From contig JAOZMQ010000049.1 in the NCBI GenBank assembly GCA_029934195.1, positions 1 through 7,254 of the forward strand: 7,254 nt of DNA, written 5' to 3'. Shown in pieces: positions 1-5,873 of the stretch; position 1 is the first letter of the stretch, and the number at the start of each line of letters is the position of its first letter. Position numbers and translations under genes: made by a program. Under the pieces are notes generated by a model that worked only from the letters and a program-made list of their open reading frames with translations, was not told where the DNA came from and searched no databases. The stretch comes from Candidatus Cloacimonadota bacterium. Lineage in GTDB: Bacteria; Cloacimonadota; Cloacimonadia; Cloacimonadales; JAOZMQ01.

Positions 1-3000
1 GGCTTAGTACCTTCGGTTATCACCCAATCGGTTTGAACTGCATGTCTTTGCAAAACAGGATCATAAACCACAACCTCAAATATATTCTGATATGGTCGCT
101 CACCTCCTTCCAGAATATTGGGAAGATAAGGTGCAAATTCATAGTAAAAAATTGTTGTGTCAACAAAAGCCGATTCAAATTCTCCGGTAGGCCCTACCTG
201 ATCATTGATAGAAATATCGCAGTCATCCAAGTAAGTAATGTGTCCGTTATCGTCATATTCATAATCTTCAAAGGCTCTCACCTCCAAGGCAATCCATTCG
301 TTCTGAGGAATCACATAAAATCCGGAGTCGGGATAGGAAGCGAAGTATTTCAATTCATAATCATCCGGCCATTCCACTTCCACCTGAAGTCCGTTGTACC
401 ACGTGTAAGTAAGCGTATCCTGCACGGTAATGAGTGTGTCGTTAAGAACAGGATACCTCAGATCGACATCCTGCGTGTGCAGATCGATGAACTGCTGATC
501 TGTCATCAGGCTGAAAGGATCGCCCGGATCAACACTGCTATTGGGAGTGACGGTTACATGATAATTGAGCGGTGGTATATTATCGATGATCACATTTCCA
601 CCGATCCATTGCCCCCCAAAGAAAGAGGCTGATAGACTATCAGAATACAAACCGCTCATTGAAATCAGATTCACATCGAAAGCACCGATAGGATAATTAT
701 CGTCTCCGCCGAACACTTCCACCATGAAACAGGTTCGGGTAACATCTTCAAAATGCTTATTTGCCTGAGGGAAGGTGACCACACCGAGATCCCAGATGCG
801 ATTGAATTCATGCTCATTATAACCGACGCTTAATACACAATCGGTGCCGTGTTCCACATCCATCACATAATAGCCTTCATCATTGGTAATGGTGGGCGGA
901 ATTGTGTTTATGCCGTTCAAAAGAATGTAAGCTTCCTGAACCGGTTCGAGTGTGTTTTGGAACATGATCCTGCCACTAATAGGAATCATTGAATTATCGG
1001 TGAAATCAACATTATTCTGGCTGATATTGCTGGCACTGAGAGTGATGATACGCTGTTCCGGCTGGAAGAAATGATCTTCTTTATACGGCGTAACGGTAAA
1101 GGTCGTATAGTTACCATACGGGATCTGCGAGATGTTGTATTCTCCCCAGTTGCCGGTTATCCCGCATAAAATTAGACCGGGTTCATCCGACGACCAGTCG
1201 CAATTCTGGAATGCGCAACTATTGTTGAAATTGGTGGCATCGAAGCAAACCTCTCCCGTTCCTTCATTCATACCCCAATATCCGATCAAACCATCCGAAT
1301 TCCAGGGAGCCACGATGTCTTTGTAGAAGGCTATATCTTCCTGGGTTCTCGCTGTACTCCAGAGTCGGAGGTCATCAAAATATCCCAGTAATCCGCCATC
1401 TTCATTAGAGCAGAGATAATGTGCCAAGCTATGATCGATAGTGATTAGCGAATCGGCAACGAGTTGTGCATCAATATACATTTTGGTTCTGTTGCCGGTA
1501 AATTCGGAAACAATCGCCAGATGATGCCATTCATTATCATTCACAATCAGCGAATCAACTTCCTGAACAATGGAGACGACATCATTCGTATAAACCAGAT
1601 TGCCGTCCGCATCAATATCCAAACCGCAAACCTTTTCCCAATTAATCTCATCTATAAAATACAACACATTGAAGTCTGAATTCGGAGTTTTCAGCCAAAA
1701 TTCCATAGTAAGATTTTCCTGCAATGATAAATCCTCTGTTTCAATCCAGAACTGGTTGCTTTGTTGCAACTGCAAACAATATCCGGGTGAAGGTTCGATA
1801 GAAACGATCACTTCCGCCACCGGATTGTTATTGGTGGTTAGCACCGTTCCTGTGATGATACCGTTCGGTTTCAAATAGCCCTGATCTTCACTTGCAACAG
1901 AAACTTCTGAGCCGGCATAGGCTACCACGGCATAAGTGCTTACTACTCCGGGAGTAGCCCCCTCATCCGAAAAGGAACGACTTTGGGGATAGACTGTGTT
2001 GATGAGAATATCATCCCGGTAGATCTGGAATCCGTTCAAAGGATTGTAGGAAGAGTTAAATTCCCATGTAAGATAAACATACCCCGGATAATTATTATCA
2101 CCGTCCGAAGCCTGAAAATTACTCGGCTGCATAAGTCCGCCATATTCAGCCACACCCATATCGACCCTGTCATAATAGCTGTTGGAATGCTGGTGAATGC
2201 GGGGATTTCCATAATAATCATAATCGGGCATATTCAGGTCGGAAGTATCTATCTTTCCGGCATTAAGGCAGGGAGAATGAGATTTCAAGCCCACATCAGG
2301 ATTATATATATCATGGGTATAAATGAAACACGGATCGGCATCAATATTCTGCACGCCTTCATAACCGCCTTCCACATCGGAATATTTCACATCGAGATCG
2401 GTAGAAACCGGAGTATCACCATTATCCCAGATGATGCAACTATAAATGGACGGATCAGATTGTGAATCGGCAGCGATCGCACCGAAAGAGCCGAGTGAAC
2501 TATTATGAAATATAGTGAGATTTGATAGAATAGGGGAAGCATTCAAGCAATAGATGACACCACCGGAAACGGTTGATTCATTCAAAAGGAAAAAGCAGCT
2601 ATTCATTTCAGCGCTGGAATTATTGAAGGCAATAGCTCCGCCATATTCGGCTTTTCCATATTCAAAGAACGAATTCCGGATCAGCAGGTCATCATAGTTT
2701 TCCACATAGATCGCACCGCCGTACTGAATATTCGTGCCGGGATTACCAGGCTGGCTGAAAGAACAATAATCCAGTTGTGAGAAATTTTCTTCTGAAGAAG
2801 GTCCAAAAAAACTCAGGATAGGCTTGTTATTGGCTGTAGATATCCTATTCATTTCAATTAAGTTACTCGACTCACCTTCAGCAAACAAGCTTCCGTAGAT
2901 ATCCATACCAACTTCAGGATCGAAATCTATATCTGCATTCACAGTAAATGTATTTCCATTAATAATAGTTATGTCGTGTTGGAGGCTCACATTTGAATTT

Positions 3001-4967
3001 AGACTAAAATCATAAGGAAGTATGCCGAGATCCTGTTGATTTTCATAAGAACCAATATCGATAGTATTCAGGATAACATCTATAGCAGCATCGCCACTGG
3101 CACCGGCAGTGAATATCCTAGGATTTCCCAACAGATCATAATCTCCGGCGGTGCTACCGGGCTTGCCGGCATTAATGCAGGGAGATAAATCGGAAATGTT
3201 GTAAGGATGATCGCCACTACCCGTGAATAAGGGATCACGATCGGAACAGGAAAGATAAGTTCCACCGCAATTATTTGCTCCGGCTCCCTCAAAATCTTCC
3301 AAACCACCTTCTATGATCGAATATTCGAAAGAAGGATCGGAACTCGTTGATTCTAAGTAAATTTGATCTCCTTCATCTGTGGCAGTATTTCCGAAAATAA
3401 TGTTATTTCTCAAGGTCATATCAGCATTCCCACTGAAATAGAAAGCACCTCCGTTAGTTGCGTTGTTATCTGCGAATATATTGTTATAAAAAGTGTCTCC
3501 ATCATAATCCTTGATCCAGACTGCGCCTCCGTTACCGGCGGTATTGCCGGCAACGATATTATTGAAAAAGTCGATCGGTTTGCCGCCATAATCAAAATAG
3601 AGTGCTCCCCCATCATCACTTGCGGAGTTATTATAGAATTGACAAGAACTTATACTTAAGTCTTTGTTTTCACTATAAATTGCTCCCCCTTGTCCGCTAA
3701 AAGAATCTCGTCCCCAGGCTATGTTATTTTCAAACTTGCAGTTTATTAGATCTGCCACTCCACAATAGTCGTCCATTAAGCCGATAGCTCCGCCGCCGGC
3801 GGCAGAGATATTATTGCTGAACCTGGAATTTGACAATTCTATGATTGAATTTCCACTAATACTAATTGCACCGCCAAAATGAGATGCATAATTGGCTTTT
3901 CCATATTCAAAAATACAATGATTGAATATATGAGTATCCCCAAAAAGCAGCCGTAATCCACCCCAACCTCCGGCTACATCATTCTCATCTTCCATACTCA
4001 TAAAACCGGTAGTATCTGCCACTGTAAATCGTATCGAGTCAGTCTCTGTACCACAGGCGTTTATGTAACCATCAGCCCACATTTTTATCTGCCAATTTCC
4101 CTGAAATTCAACCGTCACACCGGGATTCACAGTTAGAGATTCGTATATACGAAGATTTGTATAAACTTTTGTCGTATCATAAATAAATGTGCAAGGATCT
4201 TCCACATAATAGAAAGAGTCCCAATCTAGTGAACCAACCCATTCGGGACCCACCGGAGTTCCCGAGGGAACAAATCCGGCACCGTAAACGGTTCCGTTAT
4301 TGCTACTAATCTGATTGTTAATAGTGTTGCCGGAAGATTCATTAATATCGAAATATGCAACTAAACCGGGGTCTGACAAATTGGGAGCATTATGGGCACG
4401 ATGATTTATTTCGGATTCTATTTGTCCGACTGGCAAATCAATGTATTTTCCATAATTAAAAATTCTGATATCATCGATCTGACCTTTGAAATAGCGTCCC
4501 GTAACCTGTGCATTCTCGCCGATCATTACGCTGTAATCATTTGCATAAAATCCGAGGGAACCGTCAGTATCCTCGAGGTTGCCATCAACAAAGAGGTAGA
4601 TAATATTATCAACATACTTAACGCAAACGATATGATGCCATTGACTATCATTAATAGCTGTTGTAGTAATTGCCGTACCTTGGTCTACAGTAAAACAAAT
4701 ATTATCCGTCTCATTATATCTATGCACTCTCCAGGCATTATCACCCTTGGTAATGATAGCCTGCCAGGGTCTGGTCCATTCATCAACCTTAATCCAGAAT
4801 TCGAGGGTAAAGTCTGATTCGAAATCATAAAGGCTTTCGTTTGCCAAAGTCACATAATCATTCGTACCATCGAGATTGAGACAGTTGTTATCGGGTACCG
4901 GAATTGAAAACAAAGCAATTCCCGTTGATAACAGCAAAATAACTAAAATAATTCTTTTAATTCTCAT
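1..4967 (-). CDS. Giant secreted LamG / parallel beta-helix / FnIII protein, C-terminus off window
   Basis: I read this frame codon by codon from the ATG at 4967 to the window edge and found no stop, giving 1655 residues without the C-terminus. A signal peptide (1 to about 21) is followed by a LamG-like domain (about 28-225), two parallel beta-helices (about 245-643 and 644-945), a fibronectin III-like domain (946-1033), a carboxypeptidase-regulatory-like domain interrupted by a second LamG-like domain (1036-1325), another regulatory-like domain (1329 to about 1415) and an unassigned tail. Such mosaics are exported surface or extracellular proteins, often binding glycans or other polymers; I see no catalytic motif, so enzymatic activity is unsupported. 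In FCB bacteria the missing end often carries a type IX secretion sorting domain, which cannot be checked here. The start is fixed by the signal peptide and an AGGAG ribosome site. It lies 225 bases downstream of the small receiver-like gene. Its G+C is clearly higher than that of its neighbours. Confidence 0.93.
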   Translation of the reverse strand, partial: MRIKRIILVILLLSTGIALFSIPVPDNNCLNLDGTNDYVTLANESLYDFESDFTLEFWIKVDEWTRPWQAIITKGDNAWRVHRYNETDNICFTVDQGTAITTTAINDSQWHHIVCVKYVDNIIYLFVDGNLEDTDGSLGFYANDYSVMIGENAQVTGRYFKGQIDDIRIFNYGKYIDLPVGQIESEINHRAHNAPNLSDPGLVAYFDINESSGNTINNQISSNNGTVYGAGFVPSGTPVGPEWVGSLDWDSFYYVEDPCTFIYDTTKVYTNLRIYESLTVNPGVTVEFQGNWQIKMWADGYINACGTETDSIRFTVADTTGFMSMEDENDVAGGWGGLRLLFGDTHIFNHCIFEYGKANYASHFGGAISISGNSIIELSNSRFSNNISAAGGGAIGLMDDYCGVADLINCKFENNIAWGRDSFSGQGGAIYSENKDLSISSCQFYNNSASDDGGALYFDYGGKPIDFFNNIVAGNTAGNGGAVWIKDYDGDTFYNNIFADNNATNGGAFYFSGNADMTLRNNIIFGNTATDEGDQIYLESTSSDPSFEYSIIEGGLEDFEGAGANNCGGTYLSCSDRDPLFTGSGDHPYNISDLSPCINAGKPGSTAGDYDLLGNPRIFTAGASGDAAIDVILNTIDIGSYENQQDLGILPYDFSLNSNVSLQHDITIINGNTFTVNADIDFDPEVGMDIYGSLFAEGESSNLIEMNRISTANNKPILSFFGPSSEENFSQLDYCSFSQPGNPGTNIQYGGAIYVENYDDLLIRNSFFEYGKAEYGGAIAFNNSSAEMNSCFFLLNESTVSGGVIYCLNASPILSNLTIFHNSSLGSFGAIAADSQSDPSIYSCIIWDNGDTPVSTDLDVKYSDVEGGYEGVQNIDADPCFIYTHDIYNPDVGLKSHSPCLNAGKIDTSDLNMPDYDYYGNPRIHQHSNSYYDRVDMGVAEYGGLMQPSNFQASDGDNNYPGYVYLTWEFNSSYNPLNGFQIYRDDILINTVYPQSRSFSDEGATPGVVSTYAVVAYAGSEVSVASEDQGYLKPNGIITGTVLTTNNNPVAEVIVSIEPSPGYCLQLQQSNQFWIETEDLSLQENLTMEFWLKTPNSDFNVLYFIDEINWEKVCGLDIDADGNLVYTNDVVSIVQEVDSLIVNDNEWHHLAIVSEFTGNRTKMYIDAQLVADSLITIDHSLAHYLCSNEDGGLLGYFDDLRLWSTARTQEDIAFYKDIVAPWNSDGLIGYWGMNEGTGEVCFDATNFNNSCAFQNCDWSSDEPGLILCGITGNWGEYNISQIPYGNYTTFTVTPYKEDHFFQPEQRIITLSASNISQNNVDFTDNSMIPISGRIMFQNTLEPVQEAYILLNGINTIPPTITNDEGYYVMDVEHGTDCVLSVGYNEHEFNRIWDLGVVTFPQANKHFEDVTRTCFMVEVFGGDDNYPIGAFDVNLISMSGLYSDSLSASFFGGQWIGGNVIIDNIPPLNYHVTVTPNSSVDPGDPFSLMTDQQFIDLHTQDVDLRYPVLNDTLITVQDTLTYTWYNGLQVEVEWPDDYELKYFASYPDSGFYVIPQNEWIALEVRAFEDYEYDDNGHITYLDDCDISINDQVGPTGEFESAFVDTTIFYYEFAPYLPNILEGGERPYQNIFEVVVYDPVLQRHAVQTDWVITEGTK
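723..983 (-). other. Second carboxypeptidase-regulatory-like domain
   Basis: Residues about 1329 to 1415 read I-S-G-R-I, EPVQEAYILLNG, TITNDEGYYVMDVEHGT and then a C-V-L-S-V-G-Y strand. This is the usual pattern of the small transthyretin-like sandwich domain in secreted FCB proteins. The remaining visible residues (about 1416-1655) contain another possible sandwich around VTVTP and an acidic, aromatic stretch, but I do not recognise a family there. Confidence 0.6.
993..1862 (-). other. Carboxypeptidase-regulatory-like domain split by a LamG insertion
   Basis: Residues 1036-1062 give the first strands of a regulatory-like beta-sandwich (G-I-I-T-G-T-V, then NPVAEVIVSIEP). The chain then enters a second LamG-like domain. 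The sandwich resumes at about 1268 with CGITGNWGEYNISQIPYGNY, then TVTP, and closes with VDFTDN at 1320-1325. Neither half alone completes the fold, so the LamG domain sits in a loop of the sandwich rather than beside it. Confidence 0.68.
1173..1781 (-). other. LamG-like domain 2 (inserted)
   Basis: Residues about 1063-1265 carry the same landmarks as the first LamG domain: CLQLQQSNQFWIE opening, TMEFWLK, W-H-H from Trp1147, a KMYIDAQLV strand, YFDDLRLWS at 1196-1204, and GLIGYWGMNEGTG closing. It is clearly diverged from domain 1, so it is not a recent duplication. Confidence 0.82.
1869..2132 (-). other. Fibronectin type III-like domain
   Basis: Residues about 946-1033. The order of strands fits a bacterial FnIII module: P-S-N-F-Q-A-S near 948, YVYLTWEF, GFQIYRDD, a FSDEG turn, STYAVVAYAG, then S-x-A-S before the linker. 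Such modules act as spacers or ligand-binding domains between larger domains of secreted proteins. Confidence 0.78.
2133..3038 (-). other. Right-handed parallel beta-helix domain 2
   Basis: Residues about 644-945 repeat the plan of the first helix in shorter form. GGAI-type turns at 750, 776, 802 and 828 are spaced exactly 26 residues apart. They are followed by SPCLNAGK from 898, GNPRI, and a DMGVAEYGG ending from 936. The motif FEYGKA occurs in both helices just before a GGAI turn. The two domains look like an internal duplication that has diverged in coil number. Confidence 0.8.
3039..4235 (-). other. Right-handed parallel beta-helix domain 1
   Basis: Residues about 245-643. The core contains repeated GGA[ILVF] turns at residues 365, 392, 427, 453, 480 and 506, each followed by a hydrophobic strand and an F-x-N-N or similar asparagine-rich turn. 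A degenerate further coil lies near 532. The spacing is 26-27 residues except for one 35-residue interval. The domain closes with SPCINAGK at 595-602, GNPRI, and DIGSYEN at 637-643, a signature common at the end of secreted beta-helix proteins. The GGA-I / F-x-x-N pattern recalls Chlamydia Pmp repeats. The role is probably adhesion or polymer binding; no polysaccharide lyase catalytic set was recognised. Confidence 0.82.
4293..4886 (-). other. LamG-like (concanavalin A-like jelly-roll) domain 1
   Basis: Residues about 28-225 carry the usual landmarks of the bacterial LamG-3 type. These are an opening L-x-LDGTNDYV, a TLEFWIK strand, W-H-H at 110-112, a VDG turn, the FKGQIDDIRIFN block at 160-171, and a closing GLVAYFDINESSG segment from 201. 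Related jelly-roll domains bind glycans or protein ligands, often with calcium. The ligand cannot be predicted from the sequence. Confidence 0.85.
4905..4967 (-). other. Signal peptide of the giant secreted protein
   Basis: The N-terminus has a basic n-region (Arg2, Lys4, Arg5), an uninterrupted hydrophobic core from about Ile6 to Leu13, and a short polar/small stretch ending near Ser21 before a proline-rich linker. This is the shape of a Sec signal peptide. There is no Cys suited to a lipobox near the cleavage region, so I do not call it a lipoprotein. The exact cleavage site is approximate, because residue -3 would be Leu19 if cut after Ser21. Confidence 0.82.
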
Positions 4968-4971
4968 GATA

Positions 4972-4978
4972 CTCTCCT
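4972..4978 (-). promoter_or_regulatory. Ribosome binding site of the giant protein gene
   Basis: On the minus strand AGGAGAG precedes the ATG, with the AGGAG core six bases from the start codon. It supports the start at 4967 and agrees with the signal peptide beginning there. Confidence 0.85.
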
Positions 4979-5009
4979 TTTTTTCCTTAATTTGATAATT
5001 TTTTTGATA

Positions 5010-5025
5010 ACGCCGTGAACGGCGT
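5010..5025. repeat. Palindrome 1: ACGCCGT / ACGGCGT
   Basis: Seven-base arms are perfectly complementary around a central GA. A six-base-pair stem with a TGAA loop is the likely folded form. The GTGAACGG in its centre recurs at 5610-5617. Confidence 0.75.
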
Positions 5026-5032
5026 ATTCTAT
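5021..5032. repeat. 12-base direct repeat GGCGTATTCTAT, copy 1
   Basis: An exact 12-base match to 5728-5739. Here it overlaps the right arm of palindrome 1. Both copies have TGAACG shortly before them. Confidence 0.65.
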
Positions 5033-5052
5033 CTTACATCTGTGTTTTGAAT

Positions 5053-5072
5053 CCCACACATGAATGTGTGGG
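5053..5072. repeat. Palindrome 2: CCCACACAT / ATGTGTGGG
   Basis: Nine-base arms are perfectly complementary around a central GA, the same centre as palindrome 1. This is a strong hairpin on either strand. A pyrimidine-rich tract follows on the plus strand (5081-5093), but no plus-strand gene leads into it. Confidence 0.8.
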
Positions 5073-5101
5073 CTATTGATTTTCTCTTTTTCCCAGAATA
5101 A

Positions 5102-5122
5102 TAGCCTTGTCTTTCAGGGCTA
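5102..5122. repeat. Palindrome 3: TAGCCTTG / CAGGGCTA hairpin
   Basis: Eight pairs, one of them a T-G wobble, enclose a TCTTT loop. The next minus-strand bases are not a T run, so this does not look like a classic terminator for the small gene. Confidence 0.65.
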
Positions 5123-5151
5123 GAAATATGAAACTGAACAAAACCATTACA

Positions 5152-5161
5152 GCGTTCACGC
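5152..5161. repeat. Short palindrome 4: GCG-TTCA-CGC
   Basis: A three-base stem around TTCA. Alone it is weak. It shares CGTTCACG with the reverse complement of palindrome 1, so it may be a partial copy of that element and mark the other end of the repeat cluster. Confidence 0.4.
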
Positions 5162-5192
5162 CATTCCGATGTTTATTTGTTTTGATGAATCT

Positions 5193-5507
5193 TTATTGTA
5201 TTTGAGTAACATCATTTAATATTTTGAAATTATTGTTTTTTAATAATTCGATAATATCCTGCAATTGAGGTGGAATGATAAGGTTTATTTCCATATCATT
5301 ATAGAGAGAATGTATTGTTTTCAAAAAACGGATATCCGATAAATTTTGAATCTGCATATAGACTTTGGAAAAATCTTCAATGTTCATTTTTGAGATCAGA
5401 TCGGAAGGTGTTTCGGCAAATAGCGACAGATAACCTCTATTTAGAAAAAGCTCGGAAATTTCTTTGGTTGCTTCCGACTGAATACGATATACAATTACCT
5501 TTTTCAT
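5193..5507 (-). CDS. Stand-alone degenerate receiver-like (pseudo-receiver) protein
   Basis: A complete 104-residue protein without signal peptide or membrane segment, so probably cytoplasmic. Its predicted strand/helix order is that of a CheY-like fold lacking the last helix: strand 2-8, helix 12-24, strand 26-31, helix 34-42, strand 47-54, helix 58-69, strand 73-78, helix 82-92, strand 94-98. Aligned with the receiver of the neighbouring regulator, the phosphoacceptor Asp falls at Tyr50 (Met51 or Gln52 if shifted), the conserved Ser at Pro79 and the conserved Lys near Asp99. The acidic pair after strand 1 is Arg-Ile. It should therefore not be phosphorylated in the usual way. K-E-I-S-E-L and A-E-T-P-S-D match D-E-I-S-E-Y and A-E-K-P-S-E of the regulator, suggesting common descent. 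The start follows a strong ribosome site and a sigma-54 promoter. The fold assignment is by eye; another small alpha/beta domain is possible. Confidence 0.75.
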   Translation of the reverse strand: MKKVIVYRIQSEATKEISELFLNRGYLSLFAETPSDLISKMNIEDFSKVYMQIQNLSDIRFLKTIHSLYNDMEINLIIPPQLQDIIELLKNNNFKILNDVTQIQ

Positions 5508-5513
5508 ATAAAA

Positions 5514-5521
5514 CCTCTCCC
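5514..5521 (-). promoter_or_regulatory. Ribosome binding site of the pseudo-receiver gene
   Basis: GGGAGAGG lies six bases before the ATG at 5507 on the minus strand. If transcription starts about 12 bases after the -12 box (near 5520), the ribosome site is at the very 5' end of a leader of about 13 bases. Confidence 0.75.
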
Positions 5522-5530
5522 ATCTAAATT

Positions 5531-5546
5531 AGCAATGGGCATACCA
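5531..5546 (-). promoter_or_regulatory. Sigma-54 (RpoN) -24/-12 promoter of the pseudo-receiver gene
   Basis: The minus strand reads TGGTATGCCCATTGCT. Against the sigma-54 consensus TGGCACG-N4-TTGC[AT] it matches all fixed positions except two C-to-T changes in the -24 block. The key GG and GC dinucleotides are ten bases apart, as required. The predicted start is near 5520, just before the ribosome site. The neighbouring gene encodes a sigma-54 activator, which strengthens the call. No comparable site was found upstream of the giant gene. Confidence 0.82.
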
Positions 5547-5608
5547 AAATGAAATATTCAGCTATCTGCTTATTTTATAATAAGTAAGAGAATAACAGGA
5601 GAACGGTA

Positions 5609-5628
5609 AGTGAACGGTTTCGTTCGCT
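5609..5628. promoter_or_regulatory. Candidate upstream activator site 1 (dyad AGTGAACG-N4-CGTTCGCT)
   Basis: Eight-base arms around GTTT pair at seven positions plus one T-G. The centre is about 98 bases upstream of the predicted sigma-54 transcript start, inside the usual range for NtrC-family enhancers. A further GAACGG lies at 5601-5606, 11 bases (one helical turn) from the same half-site in the dyad. The alternative is a decayed copy of the repeat at 5010-5025, since GTGAACGG is shared. Confidence 0.5.
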
Positions 5629-5699
5629 GAGACAATAGGAAGATTATACTAAAACTAGTATTAACTCTTTTTGTATTTGTAAGTTAAGTTGGTGAACAG

Positions 5700-5724
5700 A
5701 ATCGTTCGGTGTAATTGAACGATT
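5700..5724. promoter_or_regulatory. Candidate upstream activator site 2 (dyad AATCGTTC-N9-GAACGATT)
   Basis: Eight-base arms are perfectly complementary around nine bases. It uses the same CGTTC/GAACG half-site as site 1 but in the opposite arrangement. Its centre is about 190 bases upstream of the predicted sigma-54 start. It is not followed by a T run on the minus strand, so it is unlikely to be the terminator of the regulator gene. Confidence 0.45.
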
Positions 5725-5727
5725 TCG

Positions 5728-5739
5728 GGCGTATTCTAT
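5728..5739. repeat. 12-base direct repeat GGCGTATTCTAT, copy 2
   Basis: An exact match to 5021-5032 in the other intergenic region. TGAACG precedes it at 5716-5721, separated by six bases that are absent in copy 1. It suggests that the two gaps share remnants of one repeat family. Confidence 0.65.
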
Positions 5740-5848
5740 TTATTATTAATATTATTGTTATCTCAGAGCTGGTTTTGTTTCATTTGAATCAAAGTATCGA
5801 CAATTGTTTTACTGCGAAAAGCTGGTGTATTATTGTGAAGGTAACACA

Positions 5849-5864
5849 CCACGTGGCTAAAGCC
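5849..5864. repeat. Overlapping palindromes CCACGTGG and GGCT-AA-AGCC
   Basis: An eight-base perfect palindrome (5849-5856) overlaps a four-base stem, GGCT/AGCC (5855-5864), immediately downstream of the regulator stop codon. There is no T run after it on the minus strand. It may be a repeat remnant or help end the regulator transcript; neither is shown. Confidence 0.4.
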
Positions 5865-5873
5865 GTACCTCTC

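Larger units (their letters stand above)
4968..5192. other. Intergenic region with palindrome cluster
   Basis: This 225-base gap lies between the small receiver-like gene and the giant gene. It holds four palindromes (listed separately) and an A/T-rich tract next to the giant gene in which TTTGATAA occurs twice (4991-4998 and 5003-5010). I see no -24/-12 promoter here and cannot place a sigma-70-type promoter with confidence. No palindrome is followed on the minus strand by a T run, so no intrinsic terminator is called. Confidence 0.6.
5508..5873. other. Regulatory intergenic region between regulator and pseudo-receiver
   Basis: This 366-base gap has no credible gene; short plus-strand frames here have no supporting ribosome site or recognisable product. 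From the pseudo-receiver side it contains the sigma-54 promoter (5531-5546), the two candidate activator dyads, one copy of the 12-base repeat, an A/T-rich tract (about 5735-5762), and overlapping palindromes near the end of the regulator gene (5849-5864). No clear intrinsic terminator for the regulator was seen. Confidence 0.7.

Noticed and set aside
33..4817. Several plus-strand and minus-strand open frames of 60-160 codons inside the giant gene
   Set aside because: They overlap a continuous 1655-codon frame with a signal peptide and clear domains. Their translations are low-complexity Ile/Asn-rich strings with no recognisable fold, as expected for antisense shadows.
1..4967. Frameshift or gene boundary between the two beta-helix domains or at the LamG insertion
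   Set aside because: Row-by-row translation shows one uninterrupted frame through every domain junction, so this is one gene.
5102..5122. Intrinsic terminator for the pseudo-receiver gene
   Set aside because: The hairpin is real, but the following minus-strand bases are ATTATTCTGG rather than a T run.
5010..5163. CRISPR array
   Set aside because: The palindromes differ in sequence and there are no equal-length repeats separated by regular spacers.
4968..5192. A second sigma-54 promoter for the giant gene
   Set aside because: I checked every GC on the plus strand for a CC ten bases further on (the reverse of GG-N10-GC) and found no acceptable match.
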